Shown here one piece after another: positions 16,427 to 23,729 of a DNA stretch of 58,951 nt. Each line of letters begins with the position of its first letter. Position 1 is the first letter of the stretch. The notes under the pieces were generated by a model. It did no database searches and was not told the DNA's origin. It saw only the letters and a program-made list of their open reading frames with translations. A program made the position numbers and the translations under genes. The stretch is from the NCBI GenBank assembly GCA_028817905.1, contig JAPPOR010000007.1, positions 3,502 through 62,452 of the forward strand, in the 5' to 3' direction. The stretch comes from Myxococcales bacterium. GTDB taxonomy: Bacteria; Myxococcota_A; Polyangia; Polyangiales; JAFGIB01.

Positions 16427-17440
16427 GTGGAACCGGATCTCGCTCTGGACGCCCCGCGGGCCGACGACCTCGAGACTGCCCGTGCTGTCATGCAAACGAT
16501 CGGCAACCGCGCTCGGGCCGCCGTGGTGGGCCGTGACGATGTCGTCGAGCTAGTACTGATCGCGTTGCTCTCGGACGGTCATGTCCTGCTCGAAGACTAT
16601 CCTGGCTCCGGCAAAACGACGCTGGCCCGCTGCTTGGGGGCGTCTCTCGCAGCCGACGACACCAGCCCCTTGCCACCCTTTCGGCGCATTCAATTCACAC
16701 CCGATTTGCTCCCCAGCGATGTCACTGGGACCAGCGTCTTCGAGTTGGAGACGAATCGCCTCGAGTTTCGGCCGGGTCCCATCTTCGCGCACATTGTGCT
16801 CGCGGACGAGATCAACAGGACGTCTCCCAAGGTGCAGGCCGCCATGCTGGAGGCGATGGCTGAAAAGCAAGTAACGGTCGACAACACAACCCACCGGCTC
16901 GATGAGCTGTTCTTCGTGATAGCCACGCAGAACCCCATCGACGTGGTGGGTACGTACCCGTTGCCAACGCCGCAACTCGATCGGTTCCTCTTCAAGATTC
17001 GCATGCACCACATTGCCCGCGAGGCGGAACTGGAGGTGCTCTCCCAGTACCCTCAGGCCAGTCTTTCGCTTGCCGAAGGAATGGACCGCGTGTCGCGCGA
17101 TCAGCTCCTGCGCGCACGCCGTGCAACCAGAACTGGGGTTGGAATCACACCCACCATCAAGGAAGCCCTGGTGGATCTTGCCCGGCGCCTACGCGCAGAT
17201 GACCGGGTCCTGCAGGGCGCATCCACCCGAAGCCTCGTACTGATGATGCCCGCACTGCAGGCGCGGGCTCTCTTGCGCGGGCGCGACTTTGTGGCACCCG
17301 AGGACATCGAGGCACTGGCCGTTCCGGTATTCGGTCACCGCATTGAATGCGCTCCCGGTATCCAGGCCAGCGAGGAGATTATCGAGAGTCACCTGTCCGC
17401 GGTGGTCGAGGGGCTCGCCCGTTCGAGCCTCGGTTCATGA
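16427..17440 (+). CDS. MoxR-type AAA ATPase
   Basis: 337 residues starting at GTG 16427. Walker A YPGSGKTTLARCLG near 53-66, Walker B HIVLADEINRTSPK near 121-135, sensor ATQNPID near 166-172, and the C-terminal lid: the full MoxR family architecture. MoxR proteins act as chaperone-like ATPases, usually beside DUF58 and von Willebrand-domain genes. Neither is found here; the next gene encodes a TPR-like exported protein that starts 46 nt downstream. Family assignment is firm, substrate unknown. Confidence 0.92.
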   Translation: MEPDLALDAPRADDLETARAVMQTIGNRARAAVVGRDDVVELVLIALLSDGHVLLEDYPGSGKTTLARCLGASLAADDTSPLPPFRRIQFTPDLLPSDVTGTSVFELETNRLEFRPGPIFAHIVLADEINRTSPKVQAAMLEAMAEKQVTVDNTTHRLDELFFVIATQNPIDVVGTYPLPTPQLDRFLFKIRMHHIAREAELEVLSQYPQASLSLAEGMDRVSRDQLLRARRATRTGVGITPTIKEALVDLARRLRADDRVLQGASTRSLVLMMPALQARALLRGRDFVAPEDIEALAVPVFGHRIECAPGIQASEEIIESHLSAVVEGLARSSLGS

Positions 17441-17486
17441 GCAGGCCGAGGGCTTTTCGGGACGTGTCCATGGGGCGCACCGAGCG

Positions 17487-19469
17487 ATGAGCCGGCGCAC
17501 CGGATCGCTGGGCGGGCTGACCCTAATGGCGGTGATCACAGGCGCGCTTGCGGCCGCACCGCTACAGGGGCAAGTGTCGATGCCCGACCTGGTGTTGTCT
17601 GGGCAGGACGCCAGCCCCGACGAAATGGAAGCATTCGCGTTTATTGAAGCCGGCAGTCCGATCCGGGCCCGCGAAAAAGCAAGCGAGATTCTCGCCGCCA
17701 ACACGAAGTCGTTCGTCGCACACCTGGTATTGGGACGCGTTCAGAACGAAGCCGAGGGTTCCTTTCCGCGAGCGCGGTTTCACTTCGAGCGCGCGCTGTC
17801 CTTGTACGAGTCACGGTATGGCAAGGAACCCGGCATGGATCAACCCTGGCGCTGGCACGCCTTGCTGCTGCGCCAACTCGCACTCGTACACGGCCACCTC
17901 GAGCGGTACTCCGATCGGCTCGCTTATATCGCTCGCTTCAACGAGCTCTACGAGCCTGACATGATCGCCGAACGCGCTTGGCCGCTGATGAAACTGGGCC
18001 GCTACGAAGAGGCCAAGCTGGCCTCGGAACTCGCCATGTCTCTGGAAGCGAGGCCTGACCAGCGCACGATCGCCCTCAATGCCCTATGCGCGATCGAGTT
18101 CGAGGCAGGTCGCGATGGCGCTAGTTACACAGCATGCAGACGGGCGGTCGATGACGCCCGGAAGCAGGGAGGGTCGCCGTCCTCGGTCGACTTGACCAAC
18201 CTGGCGGAATCGTCTCGTTCCCTTTTCAAGCTGGACGAAGCCGAACGAATTGCGATGGAAGCTACGCGTGCTCCCGTGTCCTGGTACGGCAACCCGTGGC
18301 TCGAGCTCGCCGAACTGTACACGCGGCAGGGTCGCTTCATGGATGCCCTGGCCGCGCTCCGGGAGATCCCGGACTACCGCGCTCTGAGGCCACCCCATGT
18401 GCGCGACGCTGACAAGAATGAGACCCGCAGGGCACTGTCAGCCTTTCTGCTGACAACCGCCCACACGGAGGAAGCCATCGTGCTGACGGAGCAGGCGATG
18501 CACCTACACGACCGCCGTGCCCACAGCAGTCGCGACGTCGTACAGGACCATGTGGTCGCGGCCCTGTTAGACCGGCGGGCCCGACTCTCGCTCGCTGAGC
18601 ACGCGGTCGAACAGGCGTCCGCTGCGCCCTTCTACCAGCGCGTCGCTGCTGCCGCGACCGCAGCCTGGCACCGCCTGTCCGCGTGGCACTCAGGCCTGGT
18701 CGTGACGCGCCTGCTGAGTTCCCCAGAACACCTCACGGGCACATTTCGAATCGGGACCGCCAGCGCTGCGGTGATGCCTCCCTGGCTGCTTGGTGAGCTG
18801 GTCGATGTGCTGGGGCCAGCGGTGGTAAGGGCAGCCGTGAAGGCGGCGTTGGCGGAAGACAAGCGACGGGGTGCGTCTGCCTACTATGAGAGCGTACTGA
18901 GTGAGGCTGAGCTCAAGGACGGATCGCCAGGTCAGGCGCGCGAGCTAGCTGCCAGCAGCCTGCGAGGACTCAGCTCCGCCGAAGCATTGGTCCGCGCACG
19001 GCTATACGCGCTGTCGGCCGAAGCGGCGCGCCGCAGTGGTGACGTGCAGGCGACCTTGTCGCACTGGGACTCGGCTTTCCAGATCGATCCCGGGATCGTG
19101 CGTAGATTGTCCCTGGCCATCCCGGTGCGCATCACGGCCGCCGATGGGCCGGTAGCGGCAGAGGTGGCGTCCGCACTGGGGCGCTCGCCCCGGCTGCGGC
19201 TCAGCGATGCGGGGCTGTCCGTGCGGGTCGAGTCCGACGGCTCGTCCGGCAGTGTCTGTTTGCTGGGTCAAAGCGATGCTGTCTTGGGCTGTGGGCGCGC
19301 GGCCCGCGACGCGGGCGACGACCGCGACGCCCTCATCCAGAAGGTCGTTGCTGCCTTTCATGACGAGGTATTCTCACCGCGAGTGTCCCTCTCGCGCGCA
19401 GATATCAATTCCCTAGATGGAACCAACCTCGTCGGGCGCCAAGCCTTGGACGATGCCCTTTCCGAGTAG
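17487..19469 (+). CDS. Large exported TPR-like protein
   Basis: 660 residues from ATG 17487. The Arg-rich start MSRRTGSLGGLTLMAVITGALAAAPLQGQ is a signal peptide. The rest is almost entirely helical and Ala/Leu/Arg-rich with tetratricopeptide-like units (for example LKLDEAERIAMEATRAP, ELYTRQGRFMDALAALREI, GDVQATLSHWDSAFQIDP). The C-terminal 120 residues look different and beta-rich, with Cys in VCLLGQSDAVLGCG. It likely scaffolds a periplasmic assembly. It follows the MoxR gene, which may remodel its complex, but that link is inferred. Converges on the next gene with an 8-nt gap. Confidence 0.7.
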   Translation: MSRRTGSLGGLTLMAVITGALAAAPLQGQVSMPDLVLSGQDASPDEMEAFAFIEAGSPIRAREKASEILAANTKSFVAHLVLGRVQNEAEGSFPRARFHFERALSLYESRYGKEPGMDQPWRWHALLLRQLALVHGHLERYSDRLAYIARFNELYEPDMIAERAWPLMKLGRYEEAKLASELAMSLEARPDQRTIALNALCAIEFEAGRDGASYTACRRAVDDARKQGGSPSSVDLTNLAESSRSLFKLDEAERIAMEATRAPVSWYGNPWLELAELYTRQGRFMDALAALREIPDYRALRPPHVRDADKNETRRALSAFLLTTAHTEEAIVLTEQAMHLHDRRAHSSRDVVQDHVVAALLDRRARLSLAEHAVEQASAAPFYQRVAAAATAAWHRLSAWHSGLVVTRLLSSPEHLTGTFRIGTASAAVMPPWLLGELVDVLGPAVVRAAVKAALAEDKRRGASAYYESVLSEAELKDGSPGQARELAASSLRGLSSAEALVRARLYALSAEAARRSGDVQATLSHWDSAFQIDPGIVRRLSLAIPVRITAADGPVAAEVASALGRSPRLRLSDAGLSVRVESDGSSGSVCLLGQSDAVLGCGRAARDAGDDRDALIQKVVAAFHDEVFSPRVSLSRADINSLDGTNLVGRQALDDALSE

Positions 19470-19477
19470 CCACCCTC

Positions 19478-20746
19478 TCACAGACCCGCAAGCATGACTT
19501 CCGGATCGCGCTGGCGCGCCGCCGCCAGCGCCTGGCGAGCCTGATCCAGGTCTCCCCCTTGCTGATGCAAGCGCGCAAGATTGAGCCAAGGGTTCGGATC
19601 GCTCCTATCCAGATCGGCCGCCCTGGCCAACGAGAGGGCGGCTTCCTCGCGCCGGCCGAGCGCGGACAAGGCGGCACCCAAGCCGTTGTGGGCGGCACTG
19701 GCACTTCCGTCGCGGTCGATCGCACGCTCGAAGGCCCCAGCTGCTTCGCCAAAGTCCCCGGCTCTCATCAGCGCATTGCCCAACTTGAGATAGGCGTGGG
19801 CGCGCTCGGGTGCAAGCGCTATCGCAGCCCGAAAACGAACGATCGCCCGTGCCAGGTCACCTTCGACCACGTCGAGATCGCCCAGGACCAGAAGCGCCTG
19901 TGAATCTCCGTCGCCCATCGCGTGGGCGCGCTCCAAGTCTGCCACCGCCCCCACCCTGTCACCCAGCTCCAGGCGGCAGAGGGCAGCGCCGACAACCGCC
20001 GCCGAGCTGGTGGGGTCGAGACGTGCGGCGTTCAGGAACGCCGCGAGGGCCCGCTCGGCCTGCCCCCTCGCGCGCAGCACGCGGCCGCGGTTGAGGTGGC
20101 CATCCGAAAGCCGCCCATCGCGACGAACGGCGGCATCAAAAGCCGCCGCCGCGGCCGCCAGACGGCCGAGCGTTTCCAGCGCGATGCCGCGACGGTTGTG
20201 CAGCGCCGCGCTGTCCTCGCCCTCCCGTACCAGGCTATTGAGCAATGTCAGCGCGCGCTCCGCGTCAGCTTCGTCCAGGGACGCATCGACGAGCAGAACG
20301 CGCGCGCGCAGATGCTTCGGGTCCCGCCCGAGGGCGCGGCGAGCAAGCCGTTTGGCAGATCGGCGCCGGCCCGCGACCGCCTCCAGCGCACCCCGCAGGG
20401 CCAATGAATCCGCCGATTCACCAAGCAACCCCTCGGCCATATCGAGGCGCTGCAGCGCCCGTTCGCGGTCCCCTTTTTGCAGGTAGGACAGGGCACTCGT
20501 CAGATGCCGAAGCCCCCTCAACTCGTCGCTCTCGTGGAGACCGAGCGCCTCGTCCACGAACATACGGGCGCGATCTGCCTGCAAGTGCTGCAGTTCCGGC
20601 GCCGCCGTCGTGTTTGCATGCAGCAGGGAGCGCGCGCGCTCGGAAAGCGTCCGCGCCTCTTGACGGGCACGTACCTCGACGCCTGCGAAGAGCGCTCCCC
20701 CCACACCCACGGCAACTAGCGCCATATGGCTGGCTCTCCTCATCAT
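19478..20746 (-). CDS. Membrane-anchored TPR repeat protein
   Basis: 422 residues. The N-terminal hydrophobic segment (about 6-24, MALVAVGVGGALFAGVEV) is a signal anchor or uncleaved signal. Then about nine tetratricopeptide repeats are recognised by the W/L..G..Y/A pattern, for example AALHNRRGIALETLGRLAAA, DGHLNRGRVLRARGQAERAL and SAAHNGLGAALSALGRREEA. TPR domains mediate protein interaction, and no catalytic domain is present. The start codon (20746) is followed on its upstream side by the repeat-filled region at 20747-21071, which must hold its promoter. Confidence 0.82.
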   Translation of the reverse strand: MMRRASHMALVAVGVGGALFAGVEVRARQEARTLSERARSLLHANTTAAPELQHLQADRARMFVDEALGLHESDELRGLRHLTSALSYLQKGDRERALQRLDMAEGLLGESADSLALRGALEAVAGRRRSAKRLARRALGRDPKHLRARVLLVDASLDEADAERALTLLNSLVREGEDSAALHNRRGIALETLGRLAAAAAAFDAAVRRDGRLSDGHLNRGRVLRARGQAERALAAFLNAARLDPTSSAAVVGAALCRLELGDRVGAVADLERAHAMGDGDSQALLVLGDLDVVEGDLARAIVRFRAAIALAPERAHAYLKLGNALMRAGDFGEAAGAFERAIDRDGSASAAHNGLGAALSALGRREEAALSLARAADLDRSDPNPWLNLARLHQQGGDLDQARQALAAARQRDPEVMLAGL

Positions 20747-21071
20747 GCAACGGTGCTACGTCAATGTCCTCGTTCGGGTCAATTTTCTGGTCCGCCCACG
20801 AACGGGCTTCGGGATCGTGCATGACATCGTAGCCAGCTCGCTCGTCTTGGACTCCACAGAACTTTCGGCCGCCGTAGCCCGGATCACGCATGACTTCGCT
20901 GCCGCTTCGCTTGTCCTTCAACTCACAGGTCCTTGGCCGCCCTAGAAAGTACGCGGAGTATTCCCGTCGGTCGTCGAAAGCCCTGTGAAGCCGAATCCCT
21001 GCGCGCCACGACGCAGAAGTCATGAATGATATGGGCTGGCCCGGTCCGCCGGCATTCGGTATTCATGCAAT
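20747..21071. other. 325-nt gene-free region between divergent genes, mostly repeat A
   Basis: No supportable gene. It holds a duplicated left half of repeat A (20810-20876), the complete element (20877-21036), and a short CATGAAT/ATTCATG inverted repeat spanning 21021-21067 next to the start of the gene at 21072. Short open frames here on the minus strand lie wholly inside the repeats and are not convincing proteins. Confidence 0.6.
20877..21036. mobile_element. MITE-like repeat A, best-preserved copy (copy 2)
   Basis: 160 bp. Left end begins GCCCGGATCACGCATGACTT (20877-20896). The right end is its inverted counterpart, reading GCCCATATCATTCATGACTT on the minus strand from 21036; about 17 of 21 positions match. 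It contains GCCCTAGAAAG, TATTCCC and the 19-mer CGGTCGTCGAAAGCCCTGT (20968-20986) shared with copy 1. No transposase is encoded, so if mobile it would depend on an enzyme elsewhere. Confidence 0.65.
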
Positions 21072-21818
21072 ATGGGCAAGTGGCTGCGGATGGCGATCGC
21101 GGGTTTGGCCCTACTGTGGGCACCGTTTCTCTACAAAGAGTGGACGCGCGGGGAGCCTGCGACAGAGGCCGACAGTGTACGCCAGGCCGACGCCGATCTG
21201 GAGGACGACGACGAGGAACTCGAGGAGGAGCCTGTCCAGGTCGCCCCCATGCCTGCCCATCCACCAGTCCAGGACGAGCCCACAACACCTGCCGGTGAGG
21301 AACAGCCCGCCGAGGTCGCGCACGCGCCGAACGGACCCCAGGCGGCGCCTCCCCAACGCGACGCTCCCTCCGCCCAACCGGCAGACGCGCCCGAGAGCGC
21401 CGACGACACACCGGAAGCCTCCGCGGAGGACGGCGACGAGGACCGCGCACAGGCGGGCCTGCTGGCAGCGATGCCCGCGTCGGGACCGGTCGCCCTGCTC
21501 AAGGGGGTATTCGAGGGGGAGACCCGAGACTCACTGTGGGCCACCGATCGCGAAGCTTTTCTCACGGGGCTGATGACCGATACCGGCTTCCCTGCGGAAG
21601 CCATCGATGAGGTTTCGTGCATGCGAACCGTGTGTCGCCTGGGACTCGCCGTGGGCACCGAAGACCTGGCAGCGATGAGCAATGCGTTCAAGGAGCTGCA
21701 AAACAAGCACGGCTCCAGCGTGGCGGTGCAACCGGGTGTCACGACGGACGACGCAACGCCGATCATCGTGTACGTACCCCGGGAAGGTTATTCCCTCAGC
21801 GATTTGGCAAAGAAGTAA
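21072..21818 (+). CDS. Membrane-anchored protein with acidic Pro/Ala-rich linker, unknown function
   Basis: 248 residues. The N-terminal segment MGKWLRMAIAGLALLWAPFLY anchors it in the inner membrane. Residues about 40-135 are a low-complexity linker very rich in Glu, Asp, Pro and Ala. The C-terminal 110 residues form a compact domain (SGPVALLKGVFEGETRDSLW to the end) with a Cys pair in CMRTVC that could be a disulfide. The domain was not recognised; it recalls small periplasmic domains found behind such linkers in Myxococcota. BolA starts 7 nt after its stop. Confidence 0.65.
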   Translation: MGKWLRMAIAGLALLWAPFLYKEWTRGEPATEADSVRQADADLEDDDEELEEEPVQVAPMPAHPPVQDEPTTPAGEEQPAEVAHAPNGPQAAPPQRDAPSAQPADAPESADDTPEASAEDGDEDRAQAGLLAAMPASGPVALLKGVFEGETRDSLWATDREAFLTGLMTDTGFPAEAIDEVSCMRTVCRLGLAVGTEDLAAMSNAFKELQNKHGSSVAVQPGVTTDDATPIIVYVPREGYSLSDLAKK

Positions 21819-21825
21819 GCGACCT

Positions 21826-22056
21826 ATGATCGAACCACAAGCACTTGAGCAGACCCTCCGAGACGCGTTCCCCGACGCGACCACACTGGAGGTGAAAGAC
21901 CTGACCGGGACCAAGGACCACTACCAGGCGGTCATCGTGACCCCCTCGTTCGCGGGTCGGACCCGCGTCGAACAACACCAGATGGTCTACGCTGCGCTGG
22001 GCGATCTCATGGACGGGCCCGTACACGCCCTGGCCCTAGAAACGCGCGCAGAATGA
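21826..22056 (+). CDS. BolA/IbaG-family protein
   Basis: 76 residues. IEPQALEQTLRDAFPDATTLEVKDLTG, DHYQAVIVTPSFAG and RVEQHQMVYAAL are the BolA fold with the conserved HQ region. BolA proteins pair with monothiol glutaredoxins in iron-sulfur cluster handling; no glutaredoxin gene is in the window. The ATG at 21826 is 7 nt after the previous stop, so the two genes are probably translated from one mRNA. The class (BolA1 versus IbaG/YrbA-like) cannot be told; the short N-terminus fits IbaG-like members better. Confidence 0.88.
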   Translation: MIEPQALEQTLRDAFPDATTLEVKDLTGTKDHYQAVIVTPSFAGRTRVEQHQMVYAALGDLMDGPVHALALETRAE

Positions 22057-22066
22057 GCACCGCGGA

Positions 22067-22121
22067 ACTTCACTTCGCGATGCTACTTCACTTCGCGATG
22101 CTACTTCACTTCGCGATGCTA
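22067..22121. repeat. 18-bp direct tandem repeat, about 3 copies
   Basis: The unit TGCTACTTCACTTCGCGA occurs completely at 22081-22098 and 22099-22116, with partial units at 22067-22080 and 22117-22121. Read on the minus strand each unit is AGCATCGCGAAGTGAAGT, that is Ser-Ile-Ala-Lys-stop-Ser, so the repeat copies the last codons and the stop of the gene ending at 22106. Confidence 0.9.
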
Positions 22122-22339
22122 TCGATGGTGGCTTCGCCGCCCGAGCGAACCTCGAGGCGGTAGCAGCTGTTGGCCGTCTGCAAAAAGAAGACGTCGCCCC
22201 CAACCAACCGCAGGACCCGCTTTACAGGCGTCGTGACGTATTCGTGCAGGCCGTCCGGGAACTCAATGACAACCACGGAACCGGCTCGAGGCGCCCGGAC
22301 CAGGCGACCCGCTACGACTCGGCCGCCTCGGCGACCCAT
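22106..22339 (-). CDS. Small protein of unknown function
   Basis: About 77 residues from ATG 22339. The core is beta-rich: GRVVAGRLVRAP, SVVVIEFPDGLHEYVTTPVKRVLRL, VFFLQTANSCYRLEVRSG. This looks like a small barrel or SH3-like domain; no family recognised. The start is unsure: GTG at 22351 has a better upstream GGTGGA, and the frame is open further upstream. The 3' end is in the tandem repeat, so the stop is followed by two identical stop-bearing units. It is downstream of the 22531-23613 gene on the same strand and may share its mRNA. Confidence 0.55.
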   Translation of the reverse strand: MGRRGGRVVAGRLVRAPRAGSVVVIEFPDGLHEYVTTPVKRVLRLVGGDVFFLQTANSCYRLEVRSGGEATIDSIAK

Positions 22340-22530
22340 TTTGCGAAGCACGACGTCCACCAACACGAAGCTAGCACAGGCGCTGCAGCCAGCAAAGCGA
22401 CTTCGGCGGTCTTCTCGCTGCAAAATTGTGGAAATACCAATTTCGGTAAGGCTATGTGGCAGCCTTCCCGAGGGCCCCAGCGAGTGCGTCCCAAGTCTGC
22501 CTCCCGCGGCCACCTCCATCATTTCGGCAG

Positions 22531-23613
22531 TCACTTGAGGGTGAAGCGGATCGAGATCAGTAGGTGCTTGGCAGACAGTCGCGTTCGCAGGCTCCTCAGG
22601 CGCGGACCGACACACGTCTCCAGCGGACCCGCCGGTAGGTTCGTTCCCGACACTCTCGCCCACAGGACCTCCGGCCATTGGCGACCGCGCCGGAACCTTA
22701 GCCTGACATCCCCGGTCCCTTTTAGGCCCTGGGCCGCCGAGCACGTGGCCAGATCCCGCAGGACCGCCCCCGCACGCAGCTCCAGTGGCTTGTCCCGTGG
22801 ACACGGGTACCTCCCCTGTTCCTGTTCTACGCCCACGCAACGCAGATAGGCGACCCGCCCCAACTTGAAGGGGCTGTTCTGGGCCTGACCGACGGCCGAA
22901 GCCCCCTTCTTGACGGCGGGCGCAGTCGGCCCCGGACCACCAGGCCCTCCGCTCGGCGGGCCGCCAACGCCCGCCAAGCCGATACGGGACCCGGAGACAG
23001 CCGGTCTTCGGCCCGCCGCCTCAGCAGCCGGAGGTTGTGGGGCATGCCGCTGTTCCCGATGGGGTCGAGCGGGAGGGGCCGATGGCCGAGCCGCGACCGT
23101 CCTCGGGGCCGGACTCGAGGAGGGGCGTATGGTTACCACCGGCTTCCGTATGGTCACCACCGGCCTCTGTGGAGGCGGGGGCACTGGAGATGGAGAAGCG
23201 GCCGCCGGCGCGGACCGTTGGCCTGGCCTATCCCTAAGCTCCACCCCGAGGTCTGCCCCAGGTGCCACCTTGGTCCCAGATGCGGACGGGGGCAATGTAG
23301 GGGCCTGTGAGACCTCGTGGGCTTGTGTCGCTGGGGCCTTCGATCCCGAACCGAGCGACTCCCGCGGTCGTGCTGCGATGCGCTCCTCATCATGGTCCGT
23401 GCCGGCCGCCTGCTTGGACACCGGGTCGGCCACGGGCTTGGACACCGGCTCGGCCACCGGCGAAGCGGGTGACGGAGCCGGCCGGGTTCGCTCCGCACTC
23501 CAGCTGGCCAGACCGAGACCGGCAAATACGCCAAAGGCAGCGATCAAGACGAGCTCTCCCACTCGTGCCCGATCCTCATGGCGTGCAGCGGTCTCGAAGC
23601 GGGCCCGTTTCAC
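22531..23613 (-). CDS. Inner-membrane protein with long Pro/Ala-rich periplasmic linker, TonB-like architecture
   Basis: 360 residues. One membrane segment near 19-37 (LVLIAAFGVFAGLGLASW), then about 210 residues rich in Pro, Ala and Arg including two copies of PVVTIR, then a C-terminal domain of about 105 residues with four Cys (YLRCVGVEQ, YPCPRDKP, ATCSAAQ, ETCVGP). The layout (anchor, extended linker, small end domain) is that of TonB/energy-transducer or AgmX-type proteins, but the end domain lacks a recognisable TonB signature. Composition of the linker explains long false frames on the opposite strand here. Confidence 0.68.
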   Translation of the reverse strand: MKRARFETAARHEDRARVGELVLIAAFGVFAGLGLASWSAERTRPAPSPASPVAEPVSKPVADPVSKQAAGTDHDEERIAARPRESLGSGSKAPATQAHEVSQAPTLPPSASGTKVAPGADLGVELRDRPGQRSAPAAASPSPVPPPPQRPVVTIRKPVVTIRPSSSPAPRTVAARPSAPPARPHREQRHAPQPPAAEAAGRRPAVSGSRIGLAGVGGPPSGGPGGPGPTAPAVKKGASAVGQAQNSPFKLGRVAYLRCVGVEQEQGRYPCPRDKPLELRAGAVLRDLATCSAAQGLKGTGDVRLRFRRGRQWPEVLWARVSGTNLPAGPLETCVGPRLRSLRTRLSAKHLLISIRFTLK

Positions 23614-23729
23614 TTATCACTGGATACCTCAATCACCACCCCTGCCGCCACTTCCGACCGCGCTTCGAAGCGTCCCCTTGACCGGCTCCTGGCAAGGGGC
23701 GCAAGGTCTTCGCCACAAAGGACCGATTG

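Noticed and set aside
20418-21023. Minus-strand frame of 201 codons across the repeat A region
   Set aside because: It overlaps the start of the TPR gene in another frame and the rest is the repeat; reading repeat units as protein explains the regular look (MRDPGYGG, MHDPEARS).
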